From: Spiroplasma endosymbiont of Labia minor
Lineage (GTDB): Bacteria > Bacillota_I > Bacilli_A > Mycoplasmatales > Mycoplasmataceae
DNA length: 64,000 bases
Reading direction: 5' to 3'
Assembly (NCBI RefSeq): GCF_964019845.1
Contig: NZ_OZ026465.1
Location: 806,001 to 870,000, forward strand
Positions 43,441-54,862 of the stretch are shown piece by piece; the first letter of the stretch is position 1; the number at the start of each line of letters is the position of its first letter. The position numbers were made by a program, and so were the translations under genes. The notes under the pieces are model-generated. The model searched no databases. It was not told where the DNA came from and saw only the letters and a program-made list of their open reading frames with translations.

Positions 43441-43510
43441 CATAAAAATCAATAAATATATAAATACAAGTTAAATGTCTTCTTTTATATATTTATTGAT
43501 TTTTATTATG
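43441..43510 (-). terminator. Long inverted repeat, terminator of the dnaB-dnaI operon
   Basis: Arms of about 22 nt, CATAAAAATCAATAAATATA (43441-43460) against its complement near 43487-43508, loop about 25 nt. It lies 25 nt after the 43534 gene stop and upstream of the gapA promoter. Confidence 0.6.
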
Positions 43511-43533
43511 TGTTCTTAAATACTTTAAAAAAT

Positions 43534-44391
43534 TTATAACATATAAAATATGTCTTCTTTTGATATGATATCCGCATCTATAAAAAATCCTTTGAAGCCC
43601 ACTTGTTTCACAAATGTTCAAATATTTTTATCTTCTATTGAAATAATTTTAGCATTTGTTTGTTTTTTCAAATTTGGAACTACAACAATTTTAAAATTAT
43701 CAACTTTATGAATTATTACATCTGTGAATTCTAATTTTCTTTGAATAATTTTTTTGTTATCTTTTTTTATTTTATTCATATATTGTGGATCGACCAAATA
43801 AATAAGTGAATATCATGGTTTATGTTTTAAATCCATTTTAGAATGCACTTTAATTTCTTCTAATTCTGCATTTGGTATTTTTCTGTTTATTGGTATTTCT
43901 TGAATTTTTAATCCATATTTTTCCAAGTTATTGATTATAATCTTTAAAATTAATGAATCTAAAAAATCAGCAACTCCTTTAGCTAAATTGATTTCATAAT
44001 TTAAATTGATTTCTGTATTTTTGTTGCCATTATTATACAAACTATCAAATGAATAAAAGTTATTAATATTTTTCTCTACTTTAATTTCCTTGAAATTATT
44101 TATATTATCAAATATTGCTGTAAATGAAAATATAAAATTACTGTTTGGCAAAAAATTTACTAGCGATGTAAAATTTCAAAATAAAGAAAATAATTTTGAA
44201 TTTTTAAATATCAACATTAAAATTCTAGCAAAATCATTTTCCGTTAAAATATTTTGTGATTTAAAATCAATTTGCAAAGTTGGAGAATTTAAAATTCTAG
44301 ATATTGGCAGCGAAACCAAATATTCACCTTTTTTGTCAAAAGGTTGCATATGTTTTATTATAAATTCTTCTAATAACGATTTTGTCTTCAT
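43534..44391 (-). CDS. Hypothetical protein in the dnaB-dnaI operon
   Basis: Protein of 285 aa without signal peptide. Phe/Asn/Ile-rich with alternating strands in the first half (YLVSLPISRIL; NSNFIFSFTAIFDN) and a conserved-looking basic C-terminal half (DPQYMNKIKKDNKKIIQRKL; FTDVIIHKV). GAGGG lies about 9 nt before ATG 44391. It starts 36 nt after the dnaI stop and shares its transcript, ending in a long hairpin. Position suggests a link with replication restart or initiation, but no family is recognised. Confidence 0.7.
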
Positions 44392-44426
44392 TATTTTAAT
44401 TCCCTCTCAAATAATTTATTTATATT

Positions 44427-45332
44427 TTAATTTTCTGATAATCTTCAGTTTACACCATCTATTTTATATGGTGCAGATAAGGCTTTGACTCTCTCTATAA
44501 ATCTTTCATTTGCGATTTTTTCAAGTGTTTGTTCATCTGAATCTGTAGTTTTAAATGCATATTTTTTTTGTAATTGAGACAAAGTTAAATTTGAAGTAAA
44601 AAAAGTTAATAATTTATTTTCCATTCTATAATTCAATAAACTAAAAAGTAATTCATCTCTAGATCAAATAGATGGTTTATCTGCACCAATATCATCAAGA
44701 ACTAAAACTTCTGCTTTAGTTAATAAATTTAATAACTTTGTACCATTTTGATCCGTTGTGTTAAAATCATTTTTAATTGTTCTGATTAACTTCGCAACAG
44801 TAATGAAAGCTGTTTTGAGTCCTTTATAAGCATAATTATTTGCTATTAATTTTGCAAGAAATGTTTTACCAACTCCCATTTTTCCATAAATAAAAAAACC
44901 TTTCCCCTTTTTAATATTAATGATTTTTTTAAAATCATTAATTAAATTGAATCTTGAATTTTCTAATGGTTCGCCTTTCATTTCCTTTGCATATTCACCC
45001 ATTGTTTTTAAATCACTCTTTAAATCAAAATCAGCATATATATAATTTTTAATAATTTTATAATTGTGATTTTCAAATAAATAATGCTCACAAAAAGTTG
45101 TAGACACATACATTATATTGTTTTCATAGGATAAAATTTTTTTATATCCTTTAGTTTGTTGTTTACACTCAGATAAAGGACCAGAAGAACACTTAACTCA
45201 TCCATTTAAAAAATCATCAATTTTAAATGAATTTTTAGAAACAAATTCAGATGATAAATTATTTTTTTTCAAAAAATTTATCACATCTATATTATTTAAT
45301 GCATCTGAAATAATTTCTTCATTTTTTAGCAT
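44427..45332 (-). CDS. dnaI: Primosomal protein DnaI (helicase loader)
   Basis: AAA+ ATPase of about 301 aa that loads the replicative helicase. The N-terminal helicase-binding part includes a CSSGPLSECKQQ segment with cysteines (possible zinc ligands). The ATPase has Walker A FIYGKMGVGKTFLAKLIA near residue 155, Walker B VLVLDDIGAD near 215, FTSNLTLSQL sensor I and ERFIERVKAL near the end. Three consecutive ATGs (45338, 45335, 45332) follow AGAGGAGAG; the last is best spaced. It follows dnaB by 28 nt. Confidence 0.92.
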
Positions 45333-45360
45333 CATCATCTCTCCTCTATTAATAGAATTT

Positions 45361-46563
45361 TTAAATGAAATCATCGTAATCAAAATTTGAAATTATTTTT
45401 TGACAATCTTGCGCAACCCCTTTATTAAATTGCGAATTATTTTTACTAATTATATTTACATTATTAATTGCTTTATTTTTAATTTTTAAATAAACAGGTG
45501 TTTTCGATAATGAATTAAAATAATCCATAGTGTCACTTGCTGTTTTTATTTGCATAATATTTATTGTTTTAGCTATTTTATATAAATAATTTTCAACTAT
45601 TCTTTGATTATTTTTTATAAACGAATAATGTAATAAACAATTAATTACATCATCTGTTAAATTATGAGTTTGTCTAAGTGTGTCTATTAAAATTTTATCT
45701 TTTTTTGTAATATTTTCTTCATTCATTAATTCTAAAACATACTTTTCTGGTTTTGAAATTGTCATTTTTTCGCACAAAATTTCATTATTATCCAAATCTA
45801 ATGTTTCTGATGTATTGTGTTTTTCCTTTTTAAATAAATTTTTAGCTGTTTTTAACAATTCATTTGGATCAAAATAAGCATTTGTAAAATCATAGGATTT
45901 CGCAATCATTTCTCCATATTGTTCTTGATTGGGAGAATAAAGTGAAAATATTTCATCTGTTATTTCTTGAAATTTAAAATCTTCTATATTAATGTTTATT
46001 TTTTGTGCTATTAAATATCTTTTAATTGCATGTCAATTATAATTATTATTTTTACCATCAACGAAATCGTTATTATTTAGTTCATTTTTATATACTTCAT
46101 CAAATGTTGAAGAAACATCTCTTAATTCTTTTTTCGTTGAATAATCCTCTAGTAACATAAACATAATTTTTTCATAATTTTCTTTACCAATTCTAGAAAT
46201 AAGAACATTATTGTATATTTTATTATCATTAAATTCCTGAGCCTCCAGTGGTGGATAAATTACAAAAATTAAATTACCCTCACTTGTTTCATAGGTTTTA
46301 ATTAAATTTAATGCTTCTAGTTTTTTAAATTGTCTAGTTAATACAGGTAATTTTAATTGAGTGATCAATGATAACTTTTCTATTGTTGGTTGGAAAATGA
46401 AAGATTTACTTTGCATAATTACATCTGAAATCAATAAAAAATAAAGGTTAATTGCCCTAATTCCAGCAATTGGTCCATATAAATAATGCATCAAAAATTC
46501 GTTATTTTTTAATTTTTCTTCTTTTAGTTTTATACTATATTTCTGATTAAAATTTAACTCCAT
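45361..46563 (-). CDS. dnaB: Replication initiation protein DnaB (DnaB/DnaD family)
   Basis: Firmicutes-type DnaB (not the helicase), which helps load the helicase at the origin with DnaI; 400 aa. The N-terminal winged-helix part (LYFLLISDVIMQ; IEKLSLITQLKLPVLTRQFK; LEALNLIKTYE) is recognisable as the DnaB/DnaD N-domain. The C-terminal segment ITKKDKILIDTLRQTHNLTD then INCLLHYSFIKNN is a DnaD-like (DnaB_2) domain. The family is very divergent, so the call also uses the adjacent dnaI. ATG 46563 has TGAGGT 7 nt upstream. Confidence 0.87.
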
Positions 46564-46676
46564 TTTCATACCTCAATTATCATTTTTTAATATATCTACA
46601 AAATGATGATATTAAAATTTAATTTCATTTTTTAGAAAAAATAGTTTCCCACAAGGTAATTACAAAACAAAATTGG

Positions 46677-46704
46677 AAAAATACCATTAATAATGGTATT
46701 TTTT
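46677..46704 (-). terminator. mutM terminator
   Basis: AAAAATACCATTA / TAATGGTATTTTT perfect stem, 25 nt after the mutM stop; ends the ezrA-thiI-dnaE-polA-mutM series. Confidence 0.8.
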
Positions 46705-46728
46705 AAGTTTTCAACATAACAACATCGT

Positions 46729-47559
46729 TTATTTTTGACATTGAGGGCAAAAGTAAGTGCCCCTTTCTCCAACACGAATTTTCATAACAATTTTGCCACA
46801 ACGTAAACATTCTTTGCCTTTTCTTAAATGAATTTTTAATTTGTCTTGAAAACCCCCAGTTTCACCAATTTTTGGATGATAACTATGTATTGTAGTTCCT
46901 CCGTTCAATATTGCGTCTTCTAAAATTTTTTTTGAATGAATTATAATTTGCTTAATTTCATTGTCATTCAATGAATCGCCGCTTCTTTCTGGATTAATGC
47001 TTGAGGCAAACAAAATTTCGTCTGCATAAATGTTGCCAATTCCAGAAATCACACTTTGATCTAAAATAATTGATTTTATTGCCCGTTTGGATTTAAAAAT
47101 TTTTGGTTTAATATTTTCAAAAGTGAAATTATCATCTCAAGGTTCAGGTCCCATTCTTGTTTGCGGTCCTTTTAAATTAAATTCCTCTTTTGTGTACAAA
47201 TTTAGAACGCCAAATCCTCTTGAATCATAAAAAGAAATTCTATTACCATTTTTGAAATCAATAACAGCATGAAGATGTTTTTGGTTTCAAAATTGATCAG
47301 ATTGTTTTTCAAAATATCACATTCCTGTCATCCTTAAATGTGATACCAATACATCATCATTTTCCAGCATAAAAAAAATTCATTTACCAAATGATTTTAA
47401 ATCTGTAATTTTTTTATTTATTATCCTTTTTATTAAATCTTCTTTTGTTGGAAATTTCACTAATGTATTTCAAAAAATTCGTACATCAGATATAATTTCA
47501 CCAACAATACTTGATTTCAATATTTTAATAACTGTTCTAACTTCTGGTAATTCTGGCAT
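46729..47559 (-). CDS. mutM: Formamidopyrimidine-DNA glycosylase
   Basis: Base-excision repair glycosylase/AP lyase for 8-oxoguanine, 276 aa. The mature N-terminal Pro2-Glu3 (MPELPEVRTV) is the catalytic nucleophile. LVSHLRMTGMW, ISGIGNIYADEILF (helix-two-turns-helix) and the C-terminal zinc finger ECLRCGKIVMKIRVGERGTY then FCPQCQ are all present. GGAAGAG precedes ATG 47559. It follows polA by 17 nt, the common Firmicutes polA-mutM order. Confidence 0.96.
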
Positions 47560-47576
47560 ATTTTACTCTTCCATTC

Positions 47577-50282
47577 TTATTTTAATTCATATCAATTGTT
47601 TCCACTGGATGTAGAAACTGTAAAATTAATTTTTTGATCTATCTTTAAATTAAATTTTTCACAAATATTTTTAAATGCATTTTCCATGCAATTTATAGCG
47701 ATTGATTTTGTTTTTTCAAAATCTATTTTTGAAACTTCCAAAATAATTTCATCATGTATTTGTGAAATCATTTTTGCATTTAAATTATTTTTATTTAATT
47801 CGTCTTCTAAATTTACCATAGCCATTTTTAGCAAATCGGCAGCTGCACCTTGAATAGGCATATTAACTGCAGCTCTTTCACCAAATTGCTGAATATTTTT
47901 ATTTTCGGAAAACAATTCATCTATATTTCTACGTCTAAATGTTATGGTAGTTGCAAAGCCATTTTGTCTAGCCTCATTAATTAGCTTTTGTTTATATTGA
48001 ATTACATCAGGATACAATTCATTATATCTATCTATAAATTTTTTTGCATCAGAAATTTTTATATTCAATTCTTGTGATAATCCAAAAATAGTTTTACCAT
48101 ATATAATACTAAAATTAATTGTTTTAGCAATTGAACGTTGAACAGGTGTGACATCATCTATTGATTTTAAATTAAATATTCTAGTTGCCGTATCCTTATG
48201 CACATCTATTTCATCATTAAATAATTTAATTAAATTATATTCTGGAGCTAATTCGGCAATCATTCTCAATTCCACTTGTGAATAATCTAGACTAAGAAGT
48301 ATTTTATCATTTGTTGTTATAAAAATTTTCCTAACTTGTTTTTGTAATTCATCTCTTATTGCAATATTCTGAAGATTTGGATCTGAAGATGCTAGTCTTC
48401 CTGTTTGTGTTAAACCTTGCGTAAAAATAGAATGTACTCTTCCATCAGATCTTATGTATTTTTCAAATCCTTTTAAATATGTAGAATATAATTTTGACAA
48501 TTTTCTATATGAAAGTATATCTTTAATCACCAAGGTATCACTTTCAATTTTTTGCAAATTTTCTAAATCCGTTGATTGTTTTTTAGATTCATCATGCAAT
48601 TTCATTTTATTGAATAAAATATCTGCCAATTGTTTTGGTGATGCAATATTAAAATCATCATTAATAAAATCATTTAGTTGCAATTTAATTTTATCTGTTA
48701 AATTATTTAGTTGTTTATATATTGTTTCTGTTTGAAGCATCAATTCTTGTTTATCAATAAGCACTCCAGTTTGTTCCATACGCAATAGACAAAAAGCTAA
48801 TGGCAATTCTATTTGCTCATAAAGTGTGCGTAAATTATATTCATCTAACCTATTTAAAGTTGGTTGAATAAATTCTCTTAATATATGAGCACAATTGCCC
48901 AGATAATTTTTTTTAATTTCTTTATCTATGAATGCAGTTCTTTTAATACCCTTACCAAAAATTAATTCTGATTCCTCAATTTGAATGGAATTATTTGAAA
49001 TTAAACTAACATGATTTGCAAATGTAGATTTAACATTTGCATCTATCAAATAACAAGCCAACATAAAATCAAAAACAAAAGATTTTTCTGCAACATCATA
49101 ACCCATATTTTTGAAAGCAGTAATTATTTTTTTAATGTCGTATGTATATTTTAATTTTGTTTCATCTAATAAAAATTTTTGTAATTCTTCATCTTTTATT
49201 TTTTCATCTTTTCAATTAAACAGATCTATATCATGATTTGCACCATCAAAAACAAAAATTCCAGTCTGATTAGAAATTGCAAAACCTATAACATCTGATG
49301 TATGATAATTTGCATCCATAGTTTCAAGATAAATGTAATTATGTTCGTTAAACATAGAAAGATTAAATTTGCTAATTAATTCTATATTGGAAATTTTTTC
49401 AATATTTAAATTATTTATTTTCTGGTCTATAATTGCAAGTAATTTTTTCATTTCATATTTCTTAAAAAAAAGTTTTAAGGCTTCATTGTTAATATTTACA
49501 CCATCAAATTCTACATGTAAATTTATATCTTTTTTTATAGTTGCAATATATTTCGATTTGATTGCCACTTCTTTTGATTGAATGAACTTCTCTTTTTCTT
49601 TTGGTGAAAGTTCATCTATATGAGAATAAATATTTTCTAATGTAGAATAAATATTTAATAATTTTTGAGCGCCCTTCTCACCAATACCTTTTACACCAAC
49701 AATATTATCTGAACTATCTCCAGAAATACCTTTAAAATCAGGTACCTGATTTGGAGATATGCCTCATAAATTTTTTAATTCTAATTTTGTTGTTTTTATG
49801 ATTGAATTTGTTTTTGAATCTGTTTTAATCACGGTTGTTTTATCAGAAATTAATTGAAACATATCTTTGTCTGTTGAAAGTATATCTATATAATAATCAG
49901 TTGTATTTTCAATTTTAGCTACCATTGTTCCAATTATGTCATCAGCCTCTATTAAATCTAATTCAAAATATTCAATATTTGCCGCAATTAACATTTCTCT
50001 TACAATCTTGAATTGAGGAATTAAATCTATTGGAGTATCTGCTCGACCAGCTTTATAATCTGGCATATGTTTATGTCTAAAAGTTTCTTTGCCTTTATCA
50101 AAAGCAATTTTTACATCATAATAGTTATCAGCTTGTAAAACTTTTAACAAACTATTTGTGAACGCGAAAACTGCATTAGTTGGAATTCCAGTAGAAGTTT
50201 TTAAAATGTTTCCCGTATACGCAGTTCCAAAAAAACTTTTAAATAAAAGTGAATTGCCATCCACTAATAAAATTTTTTTCAT
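47577..50282 (-). CDS. polA: DNA polymerase I
   Basis: Gap-filling polymerase, 901 aa, with all three regions. The N-terminal 5' nuclease has [22 protein letters not shown] and [19 protein letters not shown]. The middle 3'-5' exonuclease-like domain ([19 protein letters not shown]) lacks the DxE metal motif and is probably inactive. The family A polymerase has motif [16 protein letters not shown], motif [17 protein letters not shown] and motif [14 protein letters not shown] 50282 starts 27 nt after the dnaE stop. Full-length PolA is retained here, whereas some mollicutes keep only the nuclease. Confidence 0.96.
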
Positions 50283-50309
50283 AAAATAATTCCTCTCATT
50301 AATTTATAT

Positions 50310-53300
50310 TTATAATATTCTTTTTAATACATTGACAAGTTGTAAACTTATTTGTTGTTTATATTCTTGAGCCTTAACTACTATGATTAAAATTGCACCT
50401 GGATAAAGTTCCGAATGATATTTTTCTAATAAATTAGCAAAAATAGTTAAAGATATTTCTCCAGTTTCATCATGAATTTTTAAAAAGGCCATTTCATGAT
50501 TATTTTTATCCATTTGTTTTCTAAATTCATCAACAATAACCAATAATTGTAAATTAATATTAATTTTATATATTTTATTAATTGTAGTTAACGAATAATC
50601 AAGTTTATAAAGGCCACGATATTTTGTTAAAGGATTCATCTGTAAATAAAAACCTAAATATTCTTTTTCTCATTGACCAAGTTCGTTGAAATCATCTTTA
50701 TATTCATCTAGTGAAGGTTCTGAATATGCTGGAATTATTTCTTGATTACTATATGCATTTGCAAAATTAATAATTTTATCAACATTCATTATTAATAATT
50801 TTCTGCCTCATCCATAAAAATCCAAAGCGCCAATTGCAGCTAACGAAATAAAAATTTCTTTTGTAAGTTCGTGATTGATCATTGAACATGCAAATTTAAA
50901 CATTGTATCTAATTTCGTTTTATCATTTTTATAAATACTAGATAATTCTTGAATAAATATATTTGATATACCTTTAATTATTTTTAGAGGCAAATATATA
51001 CCTTTTTCATTTCCAATACATTTTAAATTTATATTTTTGATTGATGGTGGAATAATTTTAATTCCTTGCTCTTGCGCTTCAATAATATATTGCTCTGTTT
51101 TTTTAACATTACCAATTATAGAATTTATCATTACAGCATAAAACTCTGCTGAATAATTAGTTTTAAAATATGCCAAATAATATGAAATGTAAGAATATGC
51201 AATAGCATGAGATTTATTAAATCCATACGATGCAAATTTATAAATGTAATCCCAAATTTGTTTTGAATCATCGTTTGTATAATTATTTTTAACAGCATTT
51301 TTAATAAATAATTCTTTGTAACGACTCATTAATTCAATATCTTTTTTGCCTATTGCTCTTCTAATGATATCTGCCTGTGAAAGTGACATATTAGCCACAA
51401 CTTTAAGAATTTCCATAATTTGTTCTTGATAAACTATAACACCATAAGTTTCTTCTAAAATCGGAATTAATCTGTTATTTATATATTTTATTAAAGATGA
51501 GTTATTTCTTCTTGCAATAAATTCTGGTATTTGTTCTTGAGGTCCGGGTCTATACAATGATGAAGCAATTGAAATATCTAAAATATTTTTAATTTGCATT
51601 TGTTCGATTACCCTTGTCATACCCGGAGATTCTAATTGAAAAATTCCAGAAGTATTTCCTTTTGATAAATTAAGAAATGTTTTAGAATCGTTTAAAGGTA
51701 TTTTCTGTAAAGAAATATTTAATTTTCTAGTTTGATTGATCATACTAACAACGTCATGAAGAATTGTTAAATTTTTCAAACCTAATAAATCCATTTTTAT
51801 TAAACCAAATTGCTCTAAAAAATCCATTGGAAATTGTGTTTGATTTATACCGTTTGGACCACTTTTAAATGGTACAACTTTTTGCAATTCAATATCAGAA
51901 ACTATTAAACCTGCTGCATGAGTTCCAGTTTGTCTATATAAACCTATAAATTTTGGAGCAATTTCAAAGAGCTGAGGATATTTTTGTTTAAAAACATCCA
52001 ATTTCTTATTTTTAAATAATTCATCATTTGACAAAATTTTTGTCTCTGAATCAATTAATTTAGTAATTGTGTTAACATTTTCAATTGGAACCGAAAGAAC
52101 TCTTCCAACATCTCTTATTGCCCCCTTAATTCCTATTGTTGAAAAAGTGGTAATTGTCGCCACTTGTGAAGCTCCATATTTTTCAAAAATATATTCTATT
52201 ACTTCTTCTCTTCTATTATCTTGAAAATCGATATCTATATCTGGCATTGTCATACGTTCAGGATTCAAAAATCTTTCAAAATATAAATCATATTTAATTG
52301 GATCAATTGTTGTAATGTTTAATAAAAATGAAACTAATGAACCAGCGACTGATCCTCTTCCTGGCCCAACATAAATATTTTTTTGCTTTGCAAATTTTAC
52401 ATAATCTCACACAATTAAAAAATAATCTTGAAATTGCATCTTATTTATAATTGATAATTCATAATACATTCTATCCTCATAAATTTTATAATTTAATTTT
52501 TCAATCGATTCTTTCAAATAAATCATTAGTGAATCTTCAACTATTTTTTGTAAATAATTTTTTGAAGGTATTTTATTTGGTGATGGATATACTAACAAAT
52601 GTTTTTTTGTATAATTTAATAAATCGAAATTTATCATATTATTTATTTTATTCAAATTATTTTGATAATCATTAATATTCATAATATTTATTATTTGATT
52701 ATTATCTGGATAATATTTTTCTTCTATATTATCTAAATCTTCAATAAGTTTTCCTTCTTTTGTTGCTATCGCTGCTTTATAAACTATTAAATCTTCTTTC
52801 TTAAAATAATTAACAGATGAATAAAAAACTAAATTAACCATCGAATCTATTTGATTTTTATTATTGTAAACAAAAGTATTTTTATCAATTCCTAAGAAAA
52901 TATTTTCGCTTGACATTTTTTTAGACATATTATCAAAATGATTAAAATCTATTTTGTTTTTATAATTAATAACCGCAATTAAATTATCATTGAAATTATC
53001 ATTAATAAACTTAATTTTGGCACCATCGTTAATAATTCTATTTGTCATTAATAACGATGAAAAATCGGACAATATTTCAAATCCCGCTCTATTTTTTGCA
53101 AAAACATTTATAGATCACTTTATTGGTAAATCGATTTCTATTGTAATTCCAATTATCGGTTTAATTCCATTTTTTTTAGCTTTACTTGAAAATTCCGCAA
53201 CCCCGTACATTGAATTTAGTTCTGCATAGAATGCAAATTTAAAATTATTTTCAGTTGCAAATTTAAAATAATCATCTATGGAAATTAATGATGACATAAA

Positions 53301-53342
53301 ATTATAAGTTGTTTTTATGTCTATCATAGGACTAAATTGCAT
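50310..53342 (-). CDS. dnaE: DNA polymerase III alpha subunit DnaE
   Basis: Family C polymerase of 1010 aa, in Firmicutes the RNA-primer-extending polymerase that works with PolC. The N-terminal PHP domain lacks the usual His-x-His start (the protein begins MQFSPMIDIKTTYNF) and is probably inactive. The catalytic region has GPGRGSVAGSLVSFLL and PDIDIDFQDNRREEVIEYI with the catalytic Asp residues. RQTGTHAAGLIVS, SLYRPGPQEQIPEFI and GFNKSHAIAYS follow, then an OB-fold near residues 910-1000. ATG 53342 overlaps nothing but starts 3 nt after the small membrane gene. Confidence 0.95.
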
Positions 53343-53345
53343 TGA

Positions 53346-53681
53346 CTATATCACTCCGCCAACAGCAAAAACAACTATCAAAGAGATAATTAAAAGCAAA
53401 ATTACCGTTGAAAAAATTATTTTAAATAATAAAGGCGATTTTTTATTTTTCTTTGGTAATTTTGATCCAACAGCTAATTTCACAATATCTTGTGTTTTAC
53501 TGTTTTCATCACTTTTGGTCTGCTCTATAATAATTGAATTATCATGAAATTCACTTAGAGTATCTGCTTTAATTTCTACAGTATCATCTTTATTTACATC
53601 CTTATTATGGAATACACCAAATTTAGATTTACTAGTATTAATATTATTTTGTTTCGCTTTCTTGTCAATTTTTAATTTCAT
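53346..53681 (-). CDS. Small C-tail-anchored membrane protein
   Basis: Protein of 111 aa: a Lys/Asp/Ser-rich cytoplasmic part (about 80 residues) and one C-terminal helix (LLFKIIFSTVILLLIISLIVVF). ATG 53681 is chosen (AAGGA 11 nt upstream); an in-frame ATG 53693 overlaps that site. Its first 38 nt overlap the end of thiI in another frame. Sits between thiI and dnaE in the same operon. Unknown; resembles no family I can name. Confidence 0.65.
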   Translation of the reverse strand: MKLKIDKKAKQNNINTSKSKFGVFHNKDVNKDDTVEIKADTLSEFHDNSIIIEQTKSDENSKTQDIVKLAVGSKLPKKNKKSPLLFKIIFSTVILLLIISLIVVFAVGGVI

Positions 53682-54855
53682 GTCATACACCATCCTTAAA
53701 TGAATATTTTTGAATTGAATTTTTAATAGCTCATTCTATCATTTCTTTTCATAAAATTGAATCCTCTTGTTTTTTTGCAACAAAAGATTTTGGTTTTGTT
53801 ACAGGTTTTTTAGGTGCGTACATTGAGCAAACATCATCAAACGGAAGAATTGAAATATTATAAGTTTTAATTTTTTTTGCAATTGCTATTATTTCTTCTT
53901 TATCATAAGTTATTAATGGCCTAATTATCGGTAGTTCAGAAACTTCATTAATTACATTAATTGATTCTATAGTTTGCGATGCTACTTGTCCAAGTGATTC
54001 ACCCGTTACAATTACTTTTGCTTTAATAATTTTTGCCAATTCATCGGTAATTCGTACGAACATTCTACGCATAATAGTTATTCTGTATGCTTCTTCTGGT
54101 ATATGCATCAATTCTTGCAATAACATAGAAAAATTACATACATATAGATGAAAATTTGACAAATTATATGGAGATAATTTTTCAGCCAAATCAAAAATTT
54201 TTTTCAAAGCTAATTCTGAAGTATGCGGTGGTGTCATAAAATGAAGAAAATCTACTTGCATACCTCTTTTTAAAGTTAAATAAGAAGATACCGGTGAATC
54301 TATTCCACCAGATAACAAAGAAATTGCTTTACCAGAAACACCCACAGGTAATCCTTTTATAGCATTAATTTTTGATGAAAATATGTATACTGCATCAGAT
54401 TTCACAATAATTTCTAAAGTATAATTTGGTTTGTGAACATCTACTTTTAAATTAGAATTTTTGAGTACGATTGGCGCTAACATTAATTTTAAATCACTCG
54501 AAGTAATTTCAAATGACTTATCTTTTCTCATAACTTCCAATTTAAATGTTCCTGAATTTGGTAATTCTCTAGTAATTTCTAAAACAGCTTTTTTAATATC
54601 TTCTAAATTTTTTTCACATCGTTTCACAATTGAAACTGAATAAATTCCAAAGGTATGTTGTAAATCAAAAATTAATTTATCCAACTTTTCATCTGTTACT
54701 TCTAAAGTTAAAGAATTACGATCACGAATAAATTTAACATCGTCTTTATATGGTTTAATTTTAAATTTTAAATTTTGTAATAATTTAGAAATGAAATCAT
54801 TTCTGTTTGCACCTTTTAATGTTAATTCTCCATAACGTACTAAAATTACTTTCAT
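53644..54855 (-). CDS. thiI: tRNA 4-thiouridine synthase ThiI
   Basis: Forms 4-thiouridine in tRNA (and can donate sulfur for thiamine), 403 aa, the short form without rhodanese domain as in Bacillus. N-terminal ferredoxin-like and THUMP domains precede the PP-loop SLLSGGIDSPVSSYL near residue 185, then FMTPPHTS, IVTGESLGQVASQT and FDDVCSMYAPKKPVTKP. With TGA as Trp the frame continues beyond 53749 to TAA 53644, matching the known length and overlapping the next gene. GAGG precedes ATG 54855. Confidence 0.95.
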
Positions 54856-54862
54856 TTATGTT

